DNA from: Hygrocybe punicea
Taxonomy: Eukaryota; Basidiomycota; Agaricomycetes; Agaricales; Hygrophoraceae
Reading direction: 5' to 3'
Length of the DNA stretch: 64,000 nt
NCBI GenBank assembly: GCA_963556145.1
Contig: OY744463.1
Span: 6,324,001 to 6,388,000 of the forward strand
The position numbers and the translations under genes are program-made. Shown in pieces: positions 43,516-53,930 of this stretch; positions within the stretch are counted from its first letter, which is position 1, and every line of letters starts with the position of its first letter. The notes beneath the pieces are model-generated. The model was not told the origin of the DNA. It saw only the letters and a list, made by a program, of their open reading frames with translations, and did not search any database.

Positions 43516-46500
43516 TCATCCCATTTTGACCATCAAAAGGTATCGCAAACGGATTTGAGAGGCATCATAGACAATATACTGGAGACCCATCAAAATCAAC
43601 TAAAATAGACACGGAAAAGGAACGGACCTCATTGTATTGCAAAAATACACCGGGTGTCGCCATGTGTACACCTGGTCCGTCAGGCATGTGACAACCCTTC
43701 AGTTCGGGGTTGCTCAGAGCTTGCCCGGCGTCCTTCCAACGTCCAGGTTGAGTCTGACCAACTCCCAGCGTGCTCCTACAACAATCAAATGTCGTCTGTC
43801 GTGATCAGCATGTGTTTGCAGTGTGGGTTGAGTGCTACCCACAGCCTCTTGTTAGCCTTGCATTGTTCATCCGCAATGTAATTGGCGTTTGTCTGTTCAA
43901 AGAATGGTTTCGCGGCAACTTCACACAATAAAAGCAACCCTGTGTTGTTGCTCAAGCTAGGGGATCTCGTTAAATGACTTGCAAACACGAACGCAAAGAA
44001 ACTGACTATGCATGACAGTAGTTTGCAGACTGAAAGTCACAACAGATTTCTGTGAGAGGTTGAATGAATGAAAGGACTAGAGATCATTAACCTTTGACAT
44101 CATCTGAAGGGGCCTCAAATGGATCAGTAAATATGTATAGGATTGAGGAATCCGCTCACATCGGCAAAATAAACCCCTTTCCCGAACATGTAACCTGTAG
44201 GATCAATGAGAAACTGTGGGCGAACATGTCATGCGCTGAATTACCGGTTACAGGTGCTGGAATTCCGGAATAAGCATTTGTGGAGTTGTGGAACAAGGAC
44301 ATCAAACACACCTTCCGGCGGAGCAATTCGTAGTCCTTGCTTGAGAATGCCTGATCAAAGCATCATGGGTAACAGAAGTAGCCAAAATAACAAGCCCTTA
44401 CTAGCAAAATTTGTGGTCCTAGAGCCGTGCCAAAGAAGAAGGCGTTTGCCATCGACAAGGCTATCGAAACCACTGTCAACCCATGCATCCGTCTCTTGTT
44501 GCCTTTGCAATCCTAGTTCAGCACACAAATCTATAATAGCACTATAAGAAGCCAGGATCACCTTTCGACCCGGAATGCGCTGAGAACGGCCACTTGATAG
44601 TGGTGAGTAGCGCCGTGCGTATCGCGAACGTATGCCTGAAGAGTGTTGAATTCGTTACTGCCTGACTTGACTGGCTCCATGGTCGAGAGGCCAAGTGAGC
44701 GGAAATGCGCGTCGAGAGGATTGAGTGGGTTGCCTAGATCGTCTGTCGGTGTCGCGGACGATATCAACTCTTGCGCGACTTCCTGCAGAGTTTGTAGTTG
44801 AGTAACCAAACGACGAGGTCTCACCCAGGAACCTCACCATGTCTCCCAGAGTATCTACAAGTTCCAGTTCCTGACATGGGTGGCGATATAAGCAAAGACC
44901 ACATATAATCACAATCAACACAACCTTTTTTAGCAAAGCCAGGTCATCAATGACTGTTGGCCTATTTCTTCCAAAAGCATGAGGGATAATGCTGAAAATG
45001 GACTAGTTACGAAAGCATTTTGAATTGAAAACGCATAAACCCACGAATAATACGCTCCGCTCAGTTTCTCGCATGCGTCACGGTTGCTGACAAATTCGGA
45101 AGCCTTGTCGCCATTAGGTTTTTCGATGACTTCAGCCAGTTCCTGTTTGAAAATTAGCTACATGGTACCTCTGAAAAAGAGTCAAAGCTAGCCTTCAATG
45201 CAGCAAAACCATTTAGGATGGTTGACTTGGCCAGCTTGCCTGTTGGATTTATGAGAGTCCGTTCGAAGCAAACTTCAGAGTTCGGAGCAAAATTGAGGCT
45301 TCTCACCAAGAGGGAGCTTTTCTGCGTCATAGTTCATGGAGGACAAGTGCGCGTCCATCAAGCTTGAATGTTATGTCAATCATTTGTAGCTCGAATAGAA
45401 GTTCACTGCTCACGTTGAAGAAAATATGAGGTTGCAAAGTGCCTGGATTGTATTTGATTAGAACTTGATGATAGTTATCGTAAACTTTGTGAAACCTGGA
45501 TCTCCAACTCAAGGGAGGAGTCAGGAATAGCAACATCTTCTGTCTTCTTCTTTCCTTTGTCATTCACGTCGTGATCGGCGTCGTCCTCATCGTCAAAAGC
45601 GCGCTCTATAAATGTCCTGTTTGAATCGCAGAATCATGATTACTGAAAGTGTACTTGCCTAGCCATACATATTTTCCTGTCAATTGGCATTGAGGATTAG
45701 TTTCCTGATGAGGTTAGCTTAGAAATCACCTGGTATTGCTGCGATTCCGTGTCGCACATCCCAAGCAGTGCCCGTTTTCGATTTGTATTGTTTTTTGAAC
45801 AGATTTATGGCTGTCAACGGTGGCCAAGATCCCTGGAAACCATTACGATTCGAAAATCCTCAATGCAATTCTCTTATCGACATACTTTGTTTTGTGTTGC
45901 ACCGTTCTCTCCTGAATAACGAGGATTTGATGGCTCTCCCATTTTGAAATAGTCAATATACCTTACCTACACGGCCCCAGTGAGTGAACAACGTGCAATT
46001 CATGGGGTTTCCAATGGGATGTAAAAGCTGGATAACATAGAACCTGTTTGCCACATGTGAGATCATAAAAAGCAATTGTTCAGTGATTTTGTCACTTGTT
46101 TTTGTTTGATTTGACATCCGTCTGGTTAAGCATTGCATCCCAAACGCCTTCCTCGTTCGAGTAGACTTGGTGGGTATCTTTTTTGAGTGAAAAAAATGGG
46201 CTTGCCAACCTAGAAGGTGTCTCATAGACTCACGAACGAGACCCGAAGCTGGATCGACTGGAGCGGCACCTCTTTTCAATACAGTAACCTAGTTATTCGA
46301 TTGTGAGGAGTCGTGTAAAATCCTGCTTGTATTATTTACCATTTTCTTCGACGGCTTGTCCACGGCAGCATCATCTTCGTCCTCTTCGTCCTCTTCTGCA
46401 TTGTCGGCCTTGGTTTTCTTGGAAGAAGGTAGATCTTCGTCTTCGGACTGTGCGCGTCCTCTTTTAGACTTGGGTGCAGCCTTCGCTTTCAACACAGGGG

Positions 46501-46609
46501 CGTTGGTCGTGCTGGCGGTCGCTTTTGTCGCTGTAGATGCCCTCGTAGCTCTGGTTGCAGGCTTGGACGTGGCAGCATCCGCAGTAGCCGCCTTTTTTCT
46601 TGGAGGCAT
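43516..46609 (-). CDS. Poly(ADP-ribose) polymerase (WGR + regulatory + catalytic)
   Basis: Starts MPPRKKAATADAA at 46609. Residues 1 to about 90 are low-complexity A/T/K with an NLS-like KSKRGR and an acidic run. A WGR domain follows (FYVIQLLHPIGNP..FTHWGRVG, about 46050-45960), then WPPLTAINLFKKQYKSKTG (45845-45780) and helical regulatory domain exons between about 45600 and 44600. The catalytic domain has LLLWHGSRTTNF (His, about 44440-44410), GYMFGKGVYFAD (Tyr), SANYCHA, GLLLLCEVA, and LQYNEYIVYD (Glu). So the H-Y-E triad needed for chain-forming ADP-ribosylation from NAD+ is complete. No zinc fingers or BRCT domain are seen, so DNA-break sensing would rest on WGR, as in fungal and PARP2/3-type enzymes. 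Many short introns. Stop at 43516-43518. Confidence 0.9.
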
Positions 46610-46641
46610 GTTGGTTGACGGTTGAGAAGGAAATAATCGCG

Positions 46642-46741
46642 NNNNNNNNNNNNNNNNNNNNNNNNNNNNNNNNNNNNNNNNNNNNNNNNNNNNNNNNNNN
46701 NNNNNNNNNNNNNNNNNNNNNNNNNNNNNNNNNNNNNNNNN
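46642..46741. other. Assembly gap (100 N)
   Basis: One hundred N bases just upstream of the PARP start codon, so the PARP promoter is incomplete here and linkage with TRS31 depends on scaffolding. Confidence 1.
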
Positions 46742-46882
46742 TACGGCCCGGGCGTGACCTTAACAATTTGGTATTTTCATGTATAAAAGGTCCGGTGGCC
46801 ACCGGTTTACTGCATCACATGAGCATGTTCTCACGCTTCATATCTTATTGTGCAATGGCGGTTTTCCCAGCACCGATCAGTT

Positions 46883-47603
46883 TCATTTCGATACCTCTTC
46901 ACGTTCCAGTACAGATGGTTCTAGCTTTATTAGAATAGTTGTCCGTGTGGGAAACTGTGCCGTGGCCGTGTTGTGAGCTGTCACCCGCGCAGGTTACGAA
47001 GTATCGTCAAAAAACCGATGACTATTTGTGATCGTTGAGAAAGCGCACAAAACCTAGTCCATCAAGAACCGCCTCGACAATTCCGGCCGTGAATGAAGAG
47101 CAGCTGAGTTGGCTCATATCTCGTGGGACAGATATGTGACGCTCAATGGGAGGATCATTGTCGATGATCATATCTAGCCAATAGTCATCAGCTAGAACAT
47201 AGGGACAGAAAAGGCGCAAGTACATTCGTCTGCATTCTCGACACTTTTTTCGAGAGCATCGGCAGGTTTTCCGAAAACTGCTTTCCAAACTTGGGTGTGT
47301 ATTAACATCAGGGCAGGCAAGAAGCGAATTTCGCGCTTGGGTGTCTTTGACGCAAATTCGGTGCGCCAGACCATCAGCTCGAGCACTCGAGTGCCGATCC
47401 GATATCCAAGGGTATTGAGTCTGCGCATTCAACGCCATCAACACAAATCTTCAAGGACGGTCACGACTCACATACCGACGCTCGAGATCATTGATGCCAC
47501 CGACTCGTTTCTGGGTGTACTGCACCACTTCTGAGAAAAGAAACGAGAAAGCTGATGCTGAGACCTCGGCTGTGCGTGTCTTGTTGAGATTTCGGTCGTA
47601 CAT
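46883..47603 (-). CDS. TRS31: TRAPP complex subunit Trs31 (TRAPPC5), 5' end cut by a transposon
   Basis: Exons from 47603: MYDRNLNKTRTAEVSA..FLFSEVVQYTQKRV, then LNTLGYRIGTRVLELMVWR, REIRFLPALMLIHTQVWKAVFGKPADALEKS, MIIDNDPPIERHISVPRDMSQL with SFTAGIVEAVLDGLGF, and a last exon VTAHNTATAQFPTRTTILIKLE up to TGA (46883-46885). This is the BET3-like fold of a core TRAPP subunit, which activates Rab GTPase Ypt1 in ER-Golgi traffic. Two oddities. The family's first residues before YDRNLNK are missing, because transposon DNA starts right at the ATG. The last intron has donor GTGCGC but the expected acceptor position reads CGTAA|CCTGCG, without AG. The gene may be damaged or use a different C-terminus (reading through ends at VRFLNDHK). 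Confidence 0.85.
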
Positions 47604-47855
47604 CTCCAACTTTTAGTCGGGATCTAAAGTGATTTCTAAAGTTAGCAGAAAAATATAATCTTTAGATTTACATTTAGGCCTAGCCTAAATATTAAATTTA
47701 AGTCATGAATAAATACACTTCTAAATCATTTATTTATTTTCATCTTTAGGTTATTCTTGCAATCAAAATAATTATCAGATCTAAATTGTAAGGGGAAAGC
47801 ATAATTTAGTTTCAAGTTTACTCAAAATTTCTAGTCTAAATTTAGGCATCACTTT

Positions 47856-49088
47856 TACAGCCGATTTGGAAATGGATGACTAAATCAACTTTTTTTTTTT
47901 GTAACTTTTTTTTTTTGAGACCAGCAACCACCGGGCCAGCTGTATTACCATAACCGTCCATGTCATATGACACCAAGAGAATTGCTGAAATCACATAGAA
48001 ATTCAAGTTATAAATTCATTGAGGAACATATAAGAAATGTGAAGCTGATGAAAATTGGAATGTGGCTAGGTGAAGGGCTGAATAAGTTTAAATTATTTTT
48101 TGGTGGTGTAATAAATATTTTTGGTGCCAATTTCAGGCCACAAGTCATGTTTTGGACACCAAAAATCCATGTCATCCTTGAATACACCACCAAAAAATAA
48201 TTTAAACTTATTTAGCCCTTCACCTAGCCACATTCCAATTTTCATTGGCTTCACATTTCTCATATGTCCCTTAATGAATTTATAACTTGAATTTCTATGT
48301 GATTTCAGCAATTCTCTTGGTGTCACATGACATGGACGGTTATGGTAATACAGCTGGCCCGGTGGTTGCTGGTCTCAAAAAAAAAAAGTTACAAAAAAAA
48401 AAAGAAGTTGATTTGGTCATCCATTTCCGAATCGGCTGTCACACTGGAAAATAAACAATTTCAGTTGTACTGAAAACTAGACCGAAACTAATAGTTTTAA
48501 TAAATTAGCTAGCTAAGCTCACATGGGAATGAAAATCATTAGATTAGGAAGTCCTGGAACTAATATGCAAACTAATGAAATCAGTATTGTTTTCGGAGGT
48601 ACTAAAATCAATACCTAAACTAAACAATTCAGGTAACCTGAAATGATAACTAAAATATTTGTTTTCAGGACTATTGTTAGGATATCCAAAACTATTGTTT
48701 TTAGTAGTGTCCTGAAACTCAATAGGAAACCTTAGATTTCAGGAGCCCTGAAGGCATTATTGTTATGAGATTGGGCATCCTAAAATCTAAGATTTCCTAT
48801 TGAGTTCCAGGACACTACTGAAAACAATAGTTTTGGATATCCTGACAATAGTCCCAAAAACAAATATTTCAGTTATCATTTCAGGTGACCTGAATTGTTT
48901 AGTTTAGGTATTGATTTTAGTACCTCCGAAAACAATACTGATTTCATTAGTTTGCATATTAGTTCCAGGACTTCCTAATATAATGATTTTCATTCCCATT
49001 TGAGCTTAGCTAGCTAATTTATTGAAACTATTAGTTTTGGTCTAGTTTTCAGTACAACTGAAATTGTTTATTTTCCAGTGTGTGTAAA
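47856..49088. repeat. Foldback element FB1, interrupted by FB2
   Basis: The arms TACAGCCGATTTGGAAATGG and CCATTTCCGAATCGGCTGT form a roughly 580-bp palindrome (47856-48439). Its last bases are displaced to 49086 by the insertion of FB2. The terminal motif ACAGCCGATTTG is like that of the foldbacks at 19151 and 51667. Left and right parts are almost identical, including opposite poly-T/poly-A runs. Confidence 0.85.
48440..49082. repeat. Foldback element FB2 with TGT target duplication
   Basis: Inverted repeat of 643 bp with tips CACACTGGAAAATAAACAAT / ATTGTTTATTTTCCAGTGTG. TGT precedes it (48437-48439) and follows it (49083-49085). Removing the element and one TGT restores the FB1 end GGCTGTAAA. 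The tip CACAC..GTGTG and a 3-bp duplication would fit CACTA-like elements. Non-coding. Confidence 0.88.
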
Positions 49089-49135
49089 GGCAGGCTAAAA
49101 TTAAAACTTTTGGTAGGATTAAAATAATAAATTTA

Positions 49136-49856
49136 TTGTGCTTTTCAAAACTAATGACATTTCAAAAAACAAATTTGTTAAGTTTGGGGACCTAAGCAAA
49201 TATTGTAACTCATGAAATACTGCACAGATTTACATGATTGTAGGATGAAGTTTCATCCAAATTTCAAGAACTAGCCACTCCTGTATTTAAATTTAGGAAA
49301 TATTCAGATTATTGATAGTTACAGGTGCATTTCTGCATTTCAGTGACTAATACTTGTACAATGAATAACTTTACAAGGAATGCTCAGATTTACAAGATTG
49401 TAGGGAGAAAACCATTCCATTTTTGAAGGGCTAGAAGCTCACATACTGGCATTTTGCTTAATTTGAGGTTTTGCTCAGGTAATAAGTATGTGCCTTGTTG
49501 GGATAAATATGGTCTTAATGCCCAAAAGTATACAAAATCCCGGTATGTGAGCTTCTAGCCCTTCAAAAATGGAATGGTTTTCTCCCTACAATCTTGTAAA
49601 TCTGAGCATTCCTTGTAAAGTTATTCATTGTACAAGTATTAGTCACTGAAATGCAGAAATGCAACTGTAACTATCAATAATCTGAATATTTCCTAAATTT
49701 AAATACAGGAGTGGCTAGCCCTTGAAATTTGGATGAAACTTCATTCTACAATCATGTAAATCTGTGCAGTATTTCATGAGTTACAATATTTGCATAGGTC
49801 CCCAAACTTAACAAATTTGTTTTTTGAAATGTCATTAGTTTTGAAAAGTGCCATAA
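49136..49856. repeat. Foldback element FB3 flanked by TA
   Basis: Inverted repeat of 721 bp, tips TTGTGCTTTTCAAAACTAAT and ATTAGTTTTGAAAAGTGCCA plus TAA, flanked by TA on both sides (49134-49135, 49857-49858). Next to the loop it has TGAGCTTCTAGCCCTTC and TTTTCTCCCTACAATC, shared with the foldbacks at 19151 and 51667 although the tips differ. Confidence 0.85.
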
Positions 49857-50176
49857 TAGTTATCAAAACATAAGATTTCGGCAGCTATTTCAATTCAAAG
49901 TTACTCGTCACCCACCCATCATCCACTCGTCACCCACCCATCACACTGCTGTGCAGCTGGTCATCATTGTTCTGTGGGCTTTGAGGGCATCCTACAATTC
50001 ACTGACATCAATTGGTGTGGCGCCAGGCAGGGCCTAGGTGATGGCAGAGGCGAGGAGCCCTGATGACGTAGGCGAGGGAGATGGCATGGGCAAGGAGATG
50101 GGTATGACGCAGCCCACCATCATCCACCCATTGTCCATCCACTGTCCACCCATCTCCCAATGGACCAAATCATATG

Positions 50177-50228
50177 ACCTCACGAGCCCAGCAACGTCAA
50201 TTGATGTGGTGGTGGGGTTGCGTGAGGT
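50177..50228. other. TCAATTGA palindrome in long-TIR copy 2
   Basis: Left arm ACCTCACGA (50177-50185), core TCAATTGA (50197-50204), right arm GCGTGAGGT (50220-50228). Eight of nine arm positions pair. The CAC/GTG version of the arms is the same as in copy 1 (16759-16812). Confidence 0.75.
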
Positions 50229-51480
50229 GATGACAGAGGTAGGGGGATGGTGGGCAATAGGGGTGGGTGAGGGAGATGGTGGGGGAGGTGGAGAGGTGTG
50301 GGCGAGGGAGATGGCGGCAGGGGGAGATGGCGTGGGCAATGGCATGGGCAACAAGGGTGAGGGAGATGGCATGGGGTGTGGGTGAGGGAGAGGGAGATGA
50401 TGGGATGGGAGAGCGGGGAAGGGAGATGGTGTGGGCATGATGCAATGGGAGGCCAAGGAGATGGTATAGGCGATGAGGGTGAGGGAGGTGGCATAGGCGA
50501 CAAGGGTGGGGGAGATGGGGGGGCAACGACAGAAAGGGAGATAGAATTGGGCAGGTGAGATGGCATGGGCAGGTGTAGGCAGGTGACGTGGCGTGGGTGG
50601 GGAGTCAGGGTGGATGTGAGGGTGATGGGCGTGGGCGATGGGATGGGTGGCAGAGGTGGTGGTGGGAGCAAGGGCAATGGAGATGGGTGGTGATGGGCGA
50701 TGGAGATGGGCGTCATGCATGGGCAGGGGGATGGCATAGGAGGTCGTCATCATTGTCCTGCCACTGCTCAGCAGCTGATGGTGGTGGCAGTGGTGGTGGT
50801 GATACTTGTCGCCATCGTCGTCTTGCCGCTGCCGGATGGTGGTGGAGATCTTGTTGCCATTCCATGGGGCTGTTGCTGTTGTCGTCGGCATCATTGTCAT
50901 CCATCGTGGTGGTGGTGGTATTGGTGGTTGAGGAAGTGATGGTGGTGGTGAAGGTGGTGGTGAATGCCACTGCCATCATCCCTCGCTGGCCAGTATTCAT
51001 ATTTGACGGCAGCGGTTGTGGTCATGTTTGTAGTGGTTGTGGTGATGGTCGTGGTCCATTGGGCCCTCATTATTGTTGCTGCCATTGGATTGATGATGGC
51101 TGTGGCAATGGCTGGGAGGGAGATATGGTCGGCAATGGCTGGGCGATGAGCGCACCCAATACTTAACACCCCTGTTCCGCCACCGTCGTCGCCTTGCTGC
51201 TGCCTGTTGGCAGTGGAGGTCGTCGCCATCATCTGGCTGTGGTGGGGCGGTGGTGCCACCACTGATACCGCTGTCATCCTCATCGCCGTCCTTGTCTGCA
51301 TCGTCACTGTCATTCATCATCGCCACCACTCCTCCAGCCTCGCTGGTGATGACCGTCATTGTCGTTGTCATCAGTATTGTTGTTATTCTTGTTGTCTTCG
51401 TAGTTGTTGTTGTCATGACTTGTGACTGAACTAGCACTTACCCAATCCAGACCTGTCGAAGACCATGACATCGTCTTATC
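50229..51480. repeat. Low-complexity GGGAGATGG and GGTGGTG tracts
   Basis: Degenerate simple repeats, G-rich on the plus strand. Long open frames (H/T/P-rich on minus, V/G/C-rich on plus) follow from composition and have no protein features. The distal half (50740-51430) is triplet-like (GTG, GTT, ATC), as in the other cassettes. Confidence 0.8.
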
Positions 51481-51666
51481 CTAATGTGCACATGGGCAGC
51501 GAGTGCAATGAGTGGTGATGGGTTGGCAATGAGTGGGTGATGGGAGTGTACAATCACTTTAGTTCTGACGGAATCTTAACTTTTGATAACTCCCAAAATG
51601 GTACATTTTGAGACCCAACAAATTAAATATTTTAATTTCATCAAAATTATAACTTTCAGTTTGTCT

Positions 51667-52486
51667 TTACAGTCATTTGTAGTGAGCTTGACACTTGTGG
51701 GAAATTTTTTGATCAATTAAAATAATATGGACTTGGTGAAAATTTCTGTGCTCTACCTTGTATCTCATGAAGTACTGCATGGGTTAACATGGTTACAAAG
51801 GGAAAGTTGTACTATGTCTTAAGGGCTATCTACTGCTATCATTACATTTGGACCATATTTTGTATTTGGTGACTTGTGAATGAAACAAAAGGTAAACCAG
51901 TACTTTTTGACACCCAAAATGATATTGTCAAATTATGGCATCAAATGAACTCCTATGAAAAAAATGGTAGGGAGAAATTTGTTCATTTTTTCAAGGGCTA
52001 AAAGTACATATACCGTGTTTTTCTTTATTTTTGTCCTTTGAGCTCATAATCATGATTCTTGTGGCATTTCAACCCTAATGTGGATAAACATAGCACAGAT
52101 GAAATATTGCCTCAAAGGACAAAAATAAAGAAAAACATGGTATATGTACTTTTAGCCCTTGAAAAAATGAACAAATTTCTCCCTACAATTTTTTTCATAG
52201 GAGTTCATTTGATGCCATAATTTGACAATATCATTTTGGGTGTCAAAAAGTACTGGTTTACCTTTTGTTTCATCCACAAGTCACCAAATACAAAATATGG
52301 TCCAAATGTAATGATAGCAGTAGATAGCCCTTAATACATAGTACAACTTTCCCTTTGTAACCATGTTAACCCATGCAGTACTTCATGAGATACAAGGTAG
52401 AGCACAGAAATTTTCACCAAGTCCATATTATTTTAATTGATCAAAAGATTTCCCACAAGTGTCAAGCTCACTACAAACGACTGTAA
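51667..52486. repeat. Foldback element FB4 (820 bp)
   Basis: Tips TTACAGTCATTTGTAGTGAG and CTCACTACAAACGACTGTAA, arms of about 380 bp, loop near 52060. It is homologous throughout to the foldback at 19151-19966. It interrupts the right arm of the long-TIR element at GTGATGC, the mirror position of FB1 in the left arm. Confidence 0.88.
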
Positions 52487-52854
52487 GTGATGCTTGAATG
52501 TGGACTAGCAAACCAGAGTAAACTCAAATCTAAATTATACTTTCCCTCCACACTTTAGCACTGATGATTGGTTTGATTGTAGGACTAATCTAAAGGCAAG
52601 AGAAAACAATTAATTTAGACATTTATTTATTTATGACTTAAATAACTTTAGATCCTAACTAAATGTTGAAATTCCTGATGTGTCAGGAAAACGTTGGAGG
52701 CTACTACAACCAAACAAACAAATTAGTCAGCAAGTATGTAAGCCAAACAAAATCATGTGAATAAACAGGTTAGCATTTTAGGTGTTAGTTGGCTTTTGGT
52801 TAGCTTACACAGAAGACAGATGAGGATTTTTTGTGATCAAATAATACACAAATA

Positions 52855-53365
52855 TCCAGTCACATTTTAAAACTATTTACATTGTTATCTTGCTTGTGAA
52901 AATATTGTAGAAAATGATGTTATGTAAATGCAGTATTCATGTAGAAAATAGTGCATATAGAAAATACAATTATTTAGGTCTGCATTGTTTTCATTATTGT
53001 GTACATGTATTCAGCAAAAAGAAAATGACCTAAATATTTAGGATTTCTGGCCAGATATTTGTGGATCTTATTGTCAGGCAGATCTTCAAGTTATTTGGTC
53101 TTGAGATAATTCAGGCACAAGTCAGGTCCCAATTATCTGGAGAACAAATAGTCTAAAATTCTGCCCTCATAATAAAAGCCATAGATATCAGTCTAAAAAT
53201 CCTAAATATTTGAATCATTTTCTCTTTTCTGAATACATGTTCACAATAATGAAGGCTGAAATAATTGTAATTTTTCTGTATGAATACCACTTTTAGATAA
53301 TATTATTTTCCCCAATATTTTCACAAGTGAGATAACAACACAAATAGTTTCAAAATGTGACTGGA
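52855..53365. repeat. Foldback element FB5 (about 510 bp)
   Basis: Inverted repeat with tips TCCAGTCACATTTTAAAACT and AGTTTCAAAATGTGACTGGA, AT-rich, more diverged than FB1-FB4. Non-coding. Confidence 0.75.
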
Positions 53366-53930
53366 TGTTAGAGTCGTGCAGACAACTCTGGATGGAGCAG
53401 AGTTCGTCGGAGGATCGGAGGTATGAACTCTTGAAGTAGGTTAACTACTTCATTAAGTCGTACTGAGTAGGCACGAAGCGGAACAGAGTTAGTCCGGAGG
53501 TCCGGACTAAAAATGGAGATAGTGAGCTTAAGGTAAAGCCTTAAGTTTGAGAGCGAGAAAGACAGAGGGTACTCTAGTCGATTTTCAGAACAAAGATACA
53601 GGACATAGTAGTTCTAGCTTATATACTAGTAAACTAATTGTTATGTCCTTGGTGATGAAAAGATAATAGGAACTCTGGCAGGAGTACTGGAGTTAGGAGA
53701 AAGATAAAAGAGACAAAGGTTGCTACATACAGTGACAAGTGAACAAAAGAGAGGAGACAGATAGGAGTGCAAAAGAAGATAAGATAGGAATGAAATGGAA
53801 AAGTCTGGAGTGGAGATGGCTGGAGTTCATCAGAGTACATCAGAGTACATCGGAGTACATCGGAGTTGCATGAATATGACACTGGATATCGGTGTCTTAT
53901 TCAATCACAAAAAATCATCCTCTGTCTCCT
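53366..53930. repeat. Possible solo LTR
   Basis: Begins TGTTAGAGTCGTGCAG directly at the foldback end. It has LTR-like short duplications (CAGAGTACATC / GGAGTACATC at about 53830-53860) and no coding sequence. The 3' end and target duplication are not clear. Weakly supported. Confidence 0.3.

Larger units (their letters stand above)
47604..52694. mobile_element. Long-TIR element, copy 2, with nested foldback insertions
   Basis: The left arm 47604-47855 and right arm 52487-52694 are homologous to the arms of the element at 15361-17262 and inverted to each other (TAGATTTACATTTAGGCC left; tip TCCTGATGTGTCAGG right). The left tip is truncated at TCCAACTTTTAGT. The interior has a TCAATTGA palindrome, GGGAGATGG and GGTGGTG tracts, and at least four hairpin insertions. 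Copy 1 preserves the uninterrupted sequence at the insertion points, which proves the order of events. No transposase. Confidence 0.85.

Noticed and set aside
24236..47603. Biosynthetic or functional gene cluster
   Set aside because: The neighbouring genes belong to unrelated housekeeping pathways; no backbone enzyme, transporter or regulator set is present.
49995..50020. Another TCAATTGA palindrome near 50008
   Set aside because: The core reads TCAATTGG and no complementary arms of the ACCTCGCGA type flank it, so it is at most a decayed half unit.
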